64,000 nt of DNA from contig OZ234494.1 of the NCBI GenBank assembly GCA_965153455.1, positions 2,728,001-2,792,000 on the forward strand, given 5' to 3'. Position numbers and translations under genes: made by a program. Position 1 is the stretch's first letter. Every line of letters begins with the position of its first letter. The notes under the pieces were generated by a model, which saw only the letters and a list, made by a program, of their open reading frames with translations, was not told the DNA's origin and ran no database searches. This DNA is from Sphagnum compactum. Taxonomy: Eukaryota; Bryophyta; Sphagnopsida; Sphagnales. Of the stretch, positions 10,498-21,079 are shown piece by piece.

Positions 10498-12608
10498 TTT
10501 ATTGGCTCAACAAAATGAAAACCCGTGCACACTGACTGACAACTAACTAGTAGGCTGAATGAAAACAAACAAGATCTCTTTGGAATGAAAGCAAAAGAAA
10601 AGTCCAGTAAACAAACTCTCAGTAAAAAGTTATAAATATGTGCACTACTCACTCAGAAACTGCAGCATCCATCAAACTGACTTCCTTCAGTGTCGAAGAA
10701 GAACAATGGAAGTAAGTACTCATCACTAGCAATCTGGAGTTTACCGTTTCTGAAAGGCACACTTGGAAGAGGAGCAAGTCAGTCAGTGGGTGTTTCGGAG
10801 CTTCATCTTCCAATACATGCTTCTTTCTCTCTCTCTCTCTCATTCAAAGAAACACGAATGGAGACACGAAGAAGAATTTAAGACAAAGTCAGACAGACCA
10901 CAATTTTCAGCTGTCCGTTGGGAAGAAGGTGCCTGTGCATGTGTACTTTCATCATCACATTTTGTTTGTTTGTTTCTTTCTTTGTAGATGGATGAAAGCT
11001 TCACCCAAGATGCCAAAAAAGACATATATATATTTCATGATTTTTTAATAAAAATAAAATTAATAGATATTTTTTCTTAAATAAGAAGACATAATTTTCC
11101 ACCTAGTTTTTATTCACTATGCTTATTGAATTATTATTATTTTTATTATTATTATTCACTAACTAAAGCAAGCATATTTTAATTTAATTGGGTATTGAAG
11201 AATTTGCTATAAGCTAATAAAACAACCTTCAAGTTCAATTAGAAAAGATGCTGCACAAAAGGCCAATGCCATTCATTAATGATGAATAGAATCATCATTC
11301 ACACGTCGTTAGATTAGTCTAGAGACCCAAACAATTGTGCCACTTAATTAGGGTTTAGGGGGTAACACTTATGTTTTGATACACCAAATGATTTCAAGCA
11401 TAAGTTTTTGTTAATAAAAATCTCTTGTGGATGCATAATCCTTTTTATTATTATTATTTTTTGGAAATGTCTAGATGCATATCCTTTAGAGAATTTTTTT
11501 TATTAATAAAAAAGTCCTATTCATATCCTTTAGAATAGTTGAAAGAAAATTTATAATTGGCCAACAATGGACTGTTACTTAGTATTAATGAAAAACATGC
11601 TGAAAGCCGTCGTGTTTTTCTAACATTTTGTTTGTTTAGCCTAAATGACAATCATCCATAGGAACATGTGAAAAAAAAACGACAATCATCCTTAGAAAGA
11701 TTTAGCCAAATCTGGCTATAAACCAGATTTGGAATATTTAATGAATCTTCAATATCCATCACTACACTTTGAAAACCAAACGAAAAAATGTGACAAATTT
11801 TAACAAACAGTTTTCCCCGTCTTCTTCCCGCCCCCCAAACAAGACAAGACCCAAATGTCGAGAACAAACAAACAAAGGAAAGTTGAGTAAGTTACCCCCT
11901 TTCCCACCTTGTCTTTATTGATCAAATTGGTACCTGAGCACAGATACTTAGTGTAAATTATAAACTGTCGCGGCTTCCTCTAACAAGATCCCACACCGAC
12001 CAACAAAGATGGCAAAGCACAAGCCAAAGAGAAAAACCAGGGGATGTGTCACACACTATGTAAGGCCTTGCCATTTACATGAAAAAAGTATGTATCTTAA
12101 GGCAAAAAAGAAGAATCATGGAGACTCAAATGGAAAAGACAAACAAAAAAAGGGAAAAAATAAAAATAATATAATAAATCACCAGACTTAGATTCATGCT
12201 GCTTCCCTGCATGTGATGCATGAGAAAGAGAGAAAGAAACAAGTAATCACCATCATCATCATCAACATCATCATCATCATCATGACCATGAGATCTCATG
12301 ATCACCATCATGTCAAGAACAAGAACAAGAAGACTGAATAAGAAGAAGAGGAGGATGAGGAGGAGGAGGAGGAGGAATGAGTAGGAGATGATTCTTATGA
12401 TTCTGATCATACTGTTGTTGTTGTTGTTGTTGTTGTATGTATGCTCACAAGTGAGAAGATGGGTCAGCTCCAGTCTTGGAAATCAGAAGCAGCAAAGTAC
12501 TTAAACCATCCAGCTACTACAAAACAGCAAACAATGTAGAGAGATAGATAGATGGTGGTGAAGAAGTTCATGCCACTACCAGGACCACCATTGCACCAAT
12601 CAAACAAG

Positions 12609-12659
<51 letters not shown>

Positions 12660-12909
12660 GAGACACACAGAGAGAGACACACACACGCACACATACACAG
12701 AATCTATCTCCAGCAGCTTCATAATTCTGTGCATGAGAAAATCATGACACCATTGAGGATTCTCATAATACCCTTCTTGCAGTGGAAATGGCAAGCGAGA
12801 AGTGAGACAGAGAGAGAGAGACAGAGAGAGATGCAGTGAGGTTCCAGGAGTAAGTATGTAGCTGAGAGTTTGATGGTTTTGTTGTTGTTGTTGGAGTAGT
12901 AGCTTAGTA
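10498..12909. other. spacer and simple-repeat leader of the 12910 gene
   Basis: No recognisable gene. 11020-11640 is AT-rich, with a short telomere motif near 11350. From 12240 on there are successive sense-strand simple repeats: CAT (12248-12285), GAGGAG (12350-12375), GTT (12414-12436), GA (12608-12653) and more GA (12806-12832). This looks like an extended 5' leader or promoter for the gene starting at 12910. Confidence 0.5.
10631..10638 (+). promoter_or_regulatory. possible TATA box (TATAAATA)
   Basis: A good TATAAATA lies about 135 bp right of the MITE and about 75 bp before an ATG at 10707 that reads ATGGAAGTAAGT, which could be a two-codon start exon with a donor. No downstream exon could be identified, so this is only a candidate. 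Confidence 0.2.
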
Positions 12910-15457
12910 ATGGGGTTGTGTGCATCGAGGGCGTTGGGGGAGTTGACGGAATTGGAGGAGGAGGAGGAGGAGGAGGTTGGGCATGACGAAGATTGTAGAA
13001 GCTGCTTGCAGATAGATCATCAGTCGGGAGCAGGTGATGGTGGTGGTGGTGGTGGTGTGCAAATGACGAGCAAAATGACGAGCCGGAGCAGCAGCAGGAG
13101 CAGCAGTAGAAGAAGCAACAATTCCGGCAACTCCTCCTCCCTGGTCAATGCTGCCTTGAGCTTCGACTCCTCGCGATCCTCCGCCGAGGTCGGGGATATG
13201 GGCAAGCTTGGGGCGCTCTTTTGTAAGCGACGGCCGTTTGTGGGTAGTCCCGACATCTTGTCCGCGCACCTCACCAACTTGCTTTCTTCCCTCGTGCGTT
13301 CATCGTCGTCGGTGATGGATCAGCCGCAGCAGGAGCTGCAGCTGTTGGCCAACGCGGCTGAAATCTCCTTCTCCTCCTACCTCAGCAAGTCCTTCATCCG
13401 GCCTCAAGCTGCTGCTGCTGCTGCTGGTTTCCAGCAGGAGCACGCCTCCGCCGCCGGTACTAGGGATGCTGCAGCTCTGGACGCCATCGCCAAATCTTAC
13501 GCCGAGTCTGCGGCCAAAGCTGCTGCTCGCGACACTCTCTTGTTCCTCAAGGAGAATGACACCTTGCAAGGCTATGCCTTGACGAGCTGCTGCGTCCCTG
13601 AAGAGTTGGACGACAGCAAAGGACTCGAGCCCGAGGAAGCAGCAGAAGAAGAAGAAGAAGAAAAGGCGACGTCGGAGACGACCCATCAGACTGTAGATCT
13701 CTTCAGACCCGGGGGATTACAGTACCAGCATACCGAGAAGGAGCTTGCAGTGGGCGATGTGGTTGCCGCGCAGAGGTCGCTCTTTGAGTTCTGTTTCCCA
13801 GCAACAAGTACAAGCAGCAGGTGGGCTTCTGTCGTGAATGCAGCCAGACAGTCGGCTTGCCTGGCTGCTACATTCAGGCCATTGCAGCAGCAGCTGCAGG
13901 CCGGATCATCAGTACAAGGAGACGTAGCACTGGAGCAGAAGCTTGAGGGGAAGCAGCAGCAGAAGAAGAAGAAGAAGAAGAAGACATTGCAAGATCTTGT
14001 TCCTCCGCTTCAAGATGCAGCAGCATACAGCAGCCAATTGGATCAGAACCTGTTGGGAGCAGCAGATGCTGCAGGAGCAAAGGTGATGTGCAGAAGTGAT
14101 GATGAGGATTCTAGGGATCAGAGAGGGTGCTTGGTATCATGCCCAACAAGCTGCTGCTCCTGCTTGCAAATCGGTTCTTTGCCATCTCCAGGGAAGAAGT
14201 GCAGTGAGAACCAATGCAGCAGCAGCAGCAGCAGCATGTGTGATTCTCCATCTCTTGAGGATCATCATCATCGTCAAGAAGGTGAGCTAGAAGAAGAAGA
14301 AGATGATTCAGCTCAGGATGATCCTGCAGATCTGGCAGACCGAGATTCCTTCTTCTCCTTCCCAAGCTCACCATCTTCCAAACTGTTTGAGGAGATGGGC
14401 TCTGGACATATCATCGAGCAGATGAAATTCACCAAGTTGATGCAAGAAATGGCATGCCAGAGAAAGATTGTCGAAGAGTTCCATGCTGGGATACTACAAA
14501 ATTTTGAGGACAAGCCCAGAAGCAGCTCATGTGAACCAGCAGCAGAGACTCCACCACCATCATTCAGCAGCAGGCCAAGTGGAAATGGATTCCAAGGCTC
14601 TGAATGTGCAGCAAGTCAACAGCTGCTGACACATGAGGAGGACTCAAGAGTAGCACAACAGCAGCAGCAGCAGCAGCCTGGTTTTGACAACAACAAAAAT
14701 CTCAATTTGTTTGCAATACAACACCGACAAGATTGCAGCACCAATACTTGTCATGCTGTGGGTGCTCCTGCTGTTTCAACAAACAGATTTGCAGGTTTGG
14801 AATTGTTAGCAAACACTGAAGAAGATGATGAGGATGAGGATGATGATGATGATGAGGATGATGATTCCTCTGACACCCATGCAAGGGAGTATGGTGAGCA
14901 TGATGGCGATGACAACGAGTCAAGCTGTGAATCATTCAACATTGATGATGATCGTGCTCAGGGCATGAGGATCATGAGCTTGATAGGTAAGGATTTTGCT
15001 TGCCTTCACATGATCCAATGCTTCAATGCCCATGAGGCAGTGGCAGATTTGATGACATCATCAGGAACTGCCACTGCAGCACATGTAGGAAGATAGTCCA
15101 GAGAGTTTCAGTACTACCCATCTGCTGTAGTGATTTCCTAAGCTTAGTTTCTTTGTGTGTGTGTGTGTGTGTGCTTCTTTTTTTTTTGTTGCAGGCATTT
15201 TGAGGAACCTAGTTCATGGAGGCAAAGCTGTGCAAAAAGTAAGCACCACACCAAAACCTCTGAAGAAAGATGCAGCACCCAACATGAACGAATCCAAGAC
15301 TTTGGAGCAACAACTTGAAGACTCAACAGCAACAACAATGACAACAACATTGTCTTCAACAGTTAAAGGGCTAGTGATTCTAAAACGTGGACTACTGTGC
15401 CGAAATCACTTGGCTGTTAAAAGCAACAACATTGCACACAAGAGTATATCTCCCTGA
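12910..15457 (+). CDS. low-complexity protein of unknown function, 779 aa, two exons
   Basis: Exon 1 is 12910-14986 and exon 2 is 15195-15457. The donor is TTGATAG|GTAAGG and the acceptor follows a T-run ending TTGCAG. The join gives MSLI|GILRNLVHGGKAVQK in frame, then TGA; 2340 nt in total. The N-terminus MGLCAS fits N-myristoylation on Gly2 plus palmitoylation on Cys4, suggesting membrane attachment (inference). The protein has runs of Glu (16-22), Gly, Ser, Gln and Asp, an Ala-rich stretch, a Lys run near 352-359 and a longer ordered-looking stretch around 495-535 (SGHIIEQMKFTKLMQEMACQ and following). I do not recognise a family. If the intron is retained, translation ends at 15096 and gives 728 aa with a different tail. 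A further donor-like AAA|GTAAGC at about 15239 leaves the exact 3' structure open. Confidence 0.65.
14987..15194 (+). other. intron with GT microsatellite
   Basis: The intron of the 12910 gene contains a (GT)n run at 15153-15172 just before the T-rich acceptor tract; a variable GT tract next to the acceptor could affect splicing. Confidence 0.6.
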
Positions 15458-18408
15458 CAATTCAACCTTCTCCGAGTATTCCCAACATCAAGGTCGGTCA
15501 TCTATAGACTTTGAAAACAAACCTTCAGCATACTAGTGCTCCCACAACTACTGCAGGTGCCACATTGTTTTAGAACACTAATACCCAATGCACCAAAAAG
15601 TTTCAATCATGAGACATTATGTGTGACAAATGATGACCTTAATTCTGCCCGTTGTTATAGTGCAGCAGCAGCAGCAACACATGGGGTGTGTGGTCACTTT
15701 GTGTTGCAATGTTAAAGGGGATGATGTAAAATGGAAGGTGGTGTTCTAGAAATCAGATTTGCGAATCTAGACACAACTCTGAGACAATGTAGGTTAATTT
15801 CAAGGATATTGAGACCTAGTTCGTTTGGCTTGGTGAGCTGCATATTCTTTGTCACTAGTTAGTTCTGTACAACTCAACATTTGACAATTTGTTTGGGGGG
15901 GGGATTCTGGCAACAATTTGGGTTTTGGATCAGCTCATTCATTCTCCTGAGTGGAATTTTGTGGATCATTTGTTTCTTAATCTTCATGATTTTACTCGGT
16001 GTTGTTGGCACATGTAATGTACTAGAGAGCGGGCAGGTCACTGCTGAATCCAGCTCCCTGAATCATCCTAGGACCTCCCACACTGAGGTCCTAATTAACT
16101 CCCAGCAAACTCCTGGCTTGCTCAGGGTGAGCTGCAAACTCCTGGCTTGCTCAGGGTGAGCTGTGGGAGCTTGAATGGGCACTGGCCTGCCCTGCACACT
16201 GGTGTTAAAGTTAGGGGTGATTGCAGTTATTCTGCAGGATCTGCCCTGGGTGACCAAAACAGGCTACCATGGCTGAATAAGCCAGTGGCTGATTCAATCA
16301 CCGAGGGCAGATACTGCACAAACTAAAGAGTGCTCAATAAGTAGACTGAGTAACTGAACTTGCTCTCTGTGCAGTTGTGAATTCTGTTAGGTAGAAGGAA
16401 GAAGCCTCATTCTGAATATTATTAAGCAAGGAGATGAGTTCTGGGTGCTCTGTGAACGGATGATTGAATTGGATGATTGAATCAGGCATCCTCAAACTCT
16501 TGTGTTTCAAGGGATGAAACTACTAAGTTGCACTTCACCAACAATTACCCACAAATGCTCAAATCCTCTCTCTCTCGTGTAATTCACTCCGGATGAAAGA
16601 AATTTTGAAGTTTGCTGAACTCAATCCCCCAAAGGCAAATCACGCAAAGGTAGAAGAACTATGGATCCTGGCTAGCTCTAGTTGTGGAGGTATTGATGCA
16701 TTTTTCAGACTTGACAAATTAATCCATTAGTGAATTTTAACTTACTATGGTTCAAGGTGGTCATGATGTTCTATAAGTTTCATACCGAAACTTGCCTACG
16801 AAAGTCTATTCCAAAGTATAACCACTGTTTCCATTGTCCATTCACATTAAAGAATATGTATATTTTCTCCTAATTTGTGTTGTATTTTGCTTTACAACGT
16901 GAGTAAGTAGCCTAACATAGTGGAACTGGCAGACCCAACAACACTGATCCCGGGTCACCAGAATTCCAATCAAAGTACTTGAAACGGGTTCCATTTTCAA
17001 GACAAAGATCAATAACTGATCGGGTTCCCCTCCCACCCATGAGCCCAGCTTCTTAATGGGATGGGTAAAAGAAAGTCCTTTACATGCAATGGATGAGGTT
17101 CCTGGACTGGTGGGTTCTCCTGAGGTTTGGGAACACCCTTGGGCTCACACGGCCTCAGGTAGCCCTCCCTCAAGAGAACCCACTTGGACAAAAACCTCTC
17201 CTGCAACAAAAGATGACAACATTCCAGGCAACATGTGCATTCAGAACTTTGAGAGATTTAGAGTTCTTTCATTTGGTTCCTCATTCCCATTTGCTATTGT
17301 GGGTTTGCTTAGTCCATCCATGTGAGAATTTTCACCACACTTGAAGAAAAGAAAACAGCCATGACAAAAAGAATTCAAACCATTAATTTTTAAAAATCGA
17401 AACAGGACATTTGATGCACATTTGGGTTAGCAAATGAATTGGATCATCATCATATATGTCTGCTAATTGTGAAACTAAAGCTATAAAAAGCTCCAACCAT
17501 CTATGATTACGGGTAACTCAAAATGATCAAGTGTGGTCACAATTGCAGCCAAATTCAGCTACTTGCTGACAGAGGATTACAGTTGCAAAATTTCCACCAT
17601 TTGGGTTTAGTGTGTTACAAACCTTCAACTGTTGGGTTTCGTGCATTACAAGCTTCAACTGATGGGTTTAGCCCATCAAGCAGCAATTTAGTTCCACAAG
17701 TTTTTGACAGATGGTTGTAAACTAACTGCAAATTGAGACTCATCAAAATATGGCACTCATTTCCAAGAAGCTGAGAATTATTCCGATCTTCTGGACCTTG
17801 TTGTGGTGGAAATAAATGAAGAAGAGACCAAATGAAGGAAAATGAAGCAGTTCATTAGAAAAGCACCCAACATCAACAAAATCCGATTTACATCAAAACA
17901 CAACCCAATTCAGGAATTGCATGCAACCAACAACCACAATTTGTGAGCAGAAATTTGCTTCAGAGAATCGACAAAGAGAAATTGCTTACAACAATTTGCA
18001 ATCAATCAGACACCGAGCATTCTTCAGAAAAAGCAAAGAACACACACATACACACAAACCCACAATTTCACATGTGAAATCAGTCATTGAATGAATTGTA
18101 ATTGTGTGTAGTAATAGTTTACTAATCATCCACTGGTGCCAAGTACAATGAAGACATAATGGGAGCTCTACTAGAGAAGAACAACAACAACGGCCGAGGA
18201 GGTGCTTCTTCTTCTTCTTCTTCTTGTACTCAGAAAACCATGGCAAGGAAACTAATTCTTGGTTGTTGAATTGGATTCGGGTTTTGGGTGGTGGTGGTGT
18301 GAAATTCTCTTTCTCAAACACATTCCAACATTTGCTTCTTTGATGATGATGATGATGATGGGTTTTGAGTAGAAGAAGTCCTAGTCTGTGAGATTTTTCT
18401 TCATCGTC
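15458..18408. other. intergenic stretch between convergent genes
   Basis: This holds the probable 3' UTRs of the 12910 gene (+) and the MAPKKK (-). A tandem duplication of about 29 bp lies near 16104-16160 (units end CTTGCTCAGGGTGAGCT), and a perfect 8-bp hairpin AGGACCTC/GAGGTCCT at 16069-16091. 16900-17200 is richer in GC but shows no recognisable protein. Confidence 0.5.
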
Positions 18409-18579
18409 ATCTAATCCAGATGACCAAACCTGTCTCCAATTTCCTGCAAACGAAGAAGAAGAAGAATTCTCACACCCTGATGATGATGGAAACTTTCTCC
18501 AGTTTGCTGCAGAAGAAGAATTATCACACCACACTGATGACCAAAACTGTCTCCAATTTGCAGAAGAAGAAGAATTATC
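18409..18579 (-). repeat. 54/54/63-bp tandem repeat directly downstream of MAPKKK
   Basis: On the minus strand three units follow the kinase stop codon: 18579-18526, 18525-18472 and 18471-18409. All differences in length are multiples of three. In one frame they read (D/E)NSSSS-x-NWR(Q/K), and this frame stays open from 18771 to 17986, overlapping but out of phase with the kinase frame. It may be a hidden C-terminal exon or simply a 3' UTR minisatellite. Confidence 0.6.
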
Positions 18580-18587
18580 CAACTTTG

Positions 18588-20456
18588 TCATCTGCAACAG
18601 CAGATTTTGTTGCTGTAAAAATCTGGTTCGACTCCTGATGGAACATTGTCCAGAATTGTGGGTAAGTAGTTTCGTATGGCCCAGAGCTCTGGTTGCAGTG
18701 CACAAAGAAGCTCCTGGAGGAAGACGACAAGAGGCAGAAAAGAACAATTGGTTGGTGAAGAAGCTCTGCAAGGAGGAGATCCCATGGTTGTCAACTCTGC
18801 TGCTGGAGATTTGGCAACCTCCTCCTCCTCCTCCTCCTCCTGGGTGCTATTGCATGCAGAAGAAAACAACAAGCATTCAGCAGTTGATGAAATGGAAACA
18901 GACTCCGGCACGAGTTCCTGGCCGCCATTGAGGATGATGATCTCAAGCTTGAGATTGGGTGCTGATGATGATGGTGGTGGTGACGACTCCTCTGCAGTGG
19001 CAACACTAGTTGCTTCTGCTTCTGCTTCTTGTTCTTGTGGTGGTGTCCTGGGAGCTTCTTCTGCAGCTGCACGCTCATGAGGAGCTTGGGGAAACTGTTT
19101 GTTGGGGATGGAAATCGCCTTTGGAGACCGAACCACGATCCATTCTCCTTCAGCCAGTGGACTGAGAGGCCACATGTTGTTGTTTTTGTCGTTGCCTGTT
19201 GCCCCACCAGCTTCTTCCATCTCATGTGGCCTTGTTTTTCTTGGAAATTCCAAAGCTGCCAGCTTCTTCCAGAATGAAGGAGTGCAGAGAGGCGGAACCG
19301 AGGAGAGAAGAAGCGAGCTGGTGTTCGTAGCATGATCAAGAAGAACGCTGGTGGGAGAAGAAGAAGCGGCAGCAGCAGGAACAGGAGCTTGATGATGGGT
19401 GTTGGAGGATTGAAGTCCGGAAGGAGGAGGAGGAGGAGCTTTGAGAAAGGGATGTTGAAGGAGCTGTGCGGCAGTCCAGCGCTTGGAAGGCTCGCGCTGA
19501 AAGCAATGCGCGAGAAAATCGTGCGCTTGCGGGGACAGAGAAGCGGGCGTTGGCGGCACCTCGTCTGTGCAACCGATACAGTAGAGAGCCACGAAAGGAT
19601 CGGCAGCAGCAGCAATGTGCGCCCAGGGAGCGCGTCCTCCCGTGGCCATCTCCACCACGGTACAGCCCAGCGACCAGATGTCGGACTCCAATCCCTGCTC
19701 CTTCTGCAGCACCACCTCGGGAGCCATCCACTGCGGCGTCCCATTCATCATCATACAAGAATCCTCAACCTGCTCCTCCTGCTCCTGCTGCAGTCCCAGC
19801 TCTTGAGCATTGATGCGCTTGGCGGATCCAAAGTCCGCCAGCTTCAGGGTGCCTGCATTGCTACCCACCAGCACATTCTTGGCCTTGATGTCCCCATGCA
19901 CGATCCCGCGGCGATGCAGGTACTCGATCCCTTGCAGAATGCTGCGAGTGTAGGAGCGGATGAGAAGCTCATCCAGAGGAGGCTGTTGCTGCTGCTGCAC
20001 TCCCCCAGAAGCGAAGAACTGCTTGAGCAGATCCGAGAGACTACCACCCGGCATGTACTCCAGGAACACATTCCGCAACCGCCGCTTGCCTCTGCCCCTC
20101 TCCTCCTCCTCCTCCTCCTCCACCTCACTCCAGGAGCTTCCCAAGCAACGCACTACAAACTCCGACTCCAATCCCTGCAAGATCCGGATCTCGTTCTCCA
20201 TGGCTGCGAGATGCGCCGTCGAATTCTTCTTCTTCTGACCACCACCACCACCCACAATCTTGTCCTCCTTCTCCTCCTCCTCTACGGCGTCCCCATCATC
20301 ATCATCACTCTTGTGCTCCTGCTGCTGGTTACAAGAACCTGCAATAGTGGATTTTACAGCAAAGAAGGAGCCAGTCACTCTGTCCATCGCCAGGTGCACT
20401 TGCCCATATGCTCCTACTCCCAGTAAACTTCCACGGATCCATGAACTCATTCCCAT
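18588..20456 (-). CDS. MAPKKK (MEKK class, MAPKKK13-21-like), 622 aa, single exon
   Basis: A serine/threonine kinase that by family phosphorylates MAP kinase kinases, often in stress or ABA signalling. The start is ATG at 20456 (MGMSSWIRGS); the open frame extends further left only from a GTG, and relatives begin with a similar W-x-RG strand. Kinase motifs: Gly loop GVGAYGQV, FAVKS with Lys35, HGDIKAKN with Asp189, ADFGSAK with Asp208, MAPEV, and DIWSLGCTVVEM; the domain ends near residue 338. HGDIKxxN and the intronless structure are typical of this plant subgroup. Between the Lys35 strand and helix C is an unusual insertion of about 40 residues, acidic then Gly- and Lys-rich; a second Glu run (about 113-119) lies before the hinge. 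The tail is Ser-, Pro- and Glu-rich and contains GEWIVVRS, like other plant MEKKs. The C-terminus may be incomplete (see the downstream repeat). Confidence 0.9.
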   Translation of the reverse strand: MGMSSWIRGSLLGVGAYGQVHLAMDRVTGSFFAVKSTIAGSCNQQQEHKSDDDDGDAVEEEEKEDKIVGGGGGQKKKNSTAHLAAMENEIRILQGLESEFVVRCLGSSWSEVEEEEEEERGRGKRRLRNVFLEYMPGGSLSDLLKQFFASGGVQQQQQPPLDELLIRSYTRSILQGIEYLHRRGIVHGDIKAKNVLVGSNAGTLKLADFGSAKRINAQELGLQQEQEEQVEDSCMMMNGTPQWMAPEVVLQKEQGLESDIWSLGCTVVEMATGGRAPWAHIAAAADPFVALYCIGCTDEVPPTPASLSPQAHDFLAHCFQREPSKRWTAAQLLQHPFLKAPPPPPSGLQSSNTHHQAPVPAAAASSSPTSVLLDHATNTSSLLLSSVPPLCTPSFWKKLAALEFPRKTRPHEMEEAGGATGNDKNNNMWPLSPLAEGEWIVVRSPKAISIPNKQFPQAPHERAAAEEAPRTPPQEQEAEAEATSVATAEESSPPPSSSAPNLKLEIIILNGGQELVPESVSISSTAECLLFSSACNSTQEEEEEEEVAKSPAAELTTMGSPPCRASSPTNCSFLPLVVFLQELLCALQPELWAIRNYLPTILDNVPSGVEPDFYSNKICCCR

Positions 20457-20629
20457 CACTGCAAATGAGTGAATCTCCTTGTAGATGGCAGCAAGCTGCT
20501 TGCAACCCTTCTCACAATTCACTCTGCATTGATCTCAATCCCGATGTCGTCATCATCATCAAAAAGATCATTCTTCAAACCTCAAGTGGATTCTTCAGCT
20601 CTTTCAAACCCCGATCTCCAATTTCCAAA

Positions 20630-20825
20630 CATCAAACTGCAAACTTCAAACTCCAAAGTTCACACTCCAAACTCCAGACTCCAGACTTCAAACTTCCAAA
20701 CTTCCAAACTTCAAACTCCAAACTTCCAAGTTCTCCAAACTTCAGACTTCAACTTCAAACTCCAAACTGCAAACTTCAGACTTCAGACTTCAATCTGTAA
20801 ACTTCAAACTGTAAACATCAAACTT
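20630..20825. repeat. degenerate CAAACTTC/CAAACTCC minisatellite in the MAPKKK leader
   Basis: About 25 imperfect 7-9 bp units of the type CAAACTTC, CAAACTCC and CAGACTTC in a row. On the kinase sense strand this is a GA/GT-rich tract 170-370 bp upstream of the ATG, so within the promoter or 5' UTR. Confidence 0.8.
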
Positions 20826-21072
20826 GACTTCAAAACTTTTGTGTGATGGAGTGTTTAATTTGAGGGGATGATGGGTAGTTGCATGAGAGTTGGTTGGGTA
20901 CTTTCTAGCTATAATTATGCTGCTCAAGTGGTACAAACCACAAACAACAAGATGCTCATTGTCTACAAACAACAAAGAGACAACAAGATGCTCATTGTGT
21001 ACAAAAAACAAGGAGAAGGGGGAGGCAGAAGGAGATGAAATTATTGTGAAGATGTAAATCATGTGCAAGTGC

Positions 21073-21079
21073 TTTATAC
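21073..21079 (-). promoter_or_regulatory. possible TATA box for MAPKKK
   Basis: The minus strand reads AGTATAAAGC about 620 bp upstream of the kinase ATG. It is compatible with a long repeat-bearing leader but unsupported otherwise. Confidence 0.2.

Noticed and set aside
13300-13686. 128-codon antisense frame under the 12910 gene, and similar ones nearby
   Set aside because: Poly-Leu and poly-Phe runs arise from the sense Glu/Gln/Lys repeats; no independent support.
15881-16159. Hydrophobic plus-strand frame resembling a membrane protein
   Set aside because: Hydrophobicity comes from a T-rich tract; it lies in the probable 3' flank and lacks homologous features.
18791-19744. 317-codon frame on the kinase strand in another phase
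   Set aside because: Arg/Leu/Ser/His low complexity, a shadow of the kinase coding sequence.
19332-20426. 364-codon open frame on the plus strand, antisense to the MAPKKK
   Set aside because: It mirrors the kinase's biased codons (Leu/His/Ser runs from GAG, CAG and GTG repeats) and contains no domain, while the opposite strand has a complete kinase.
20457-20522. 22-residue extension of the MAPKKK
   Set aside because: It begins with GTG, not ATG; plant starts need ATG and relatives start close to W-x-RG.
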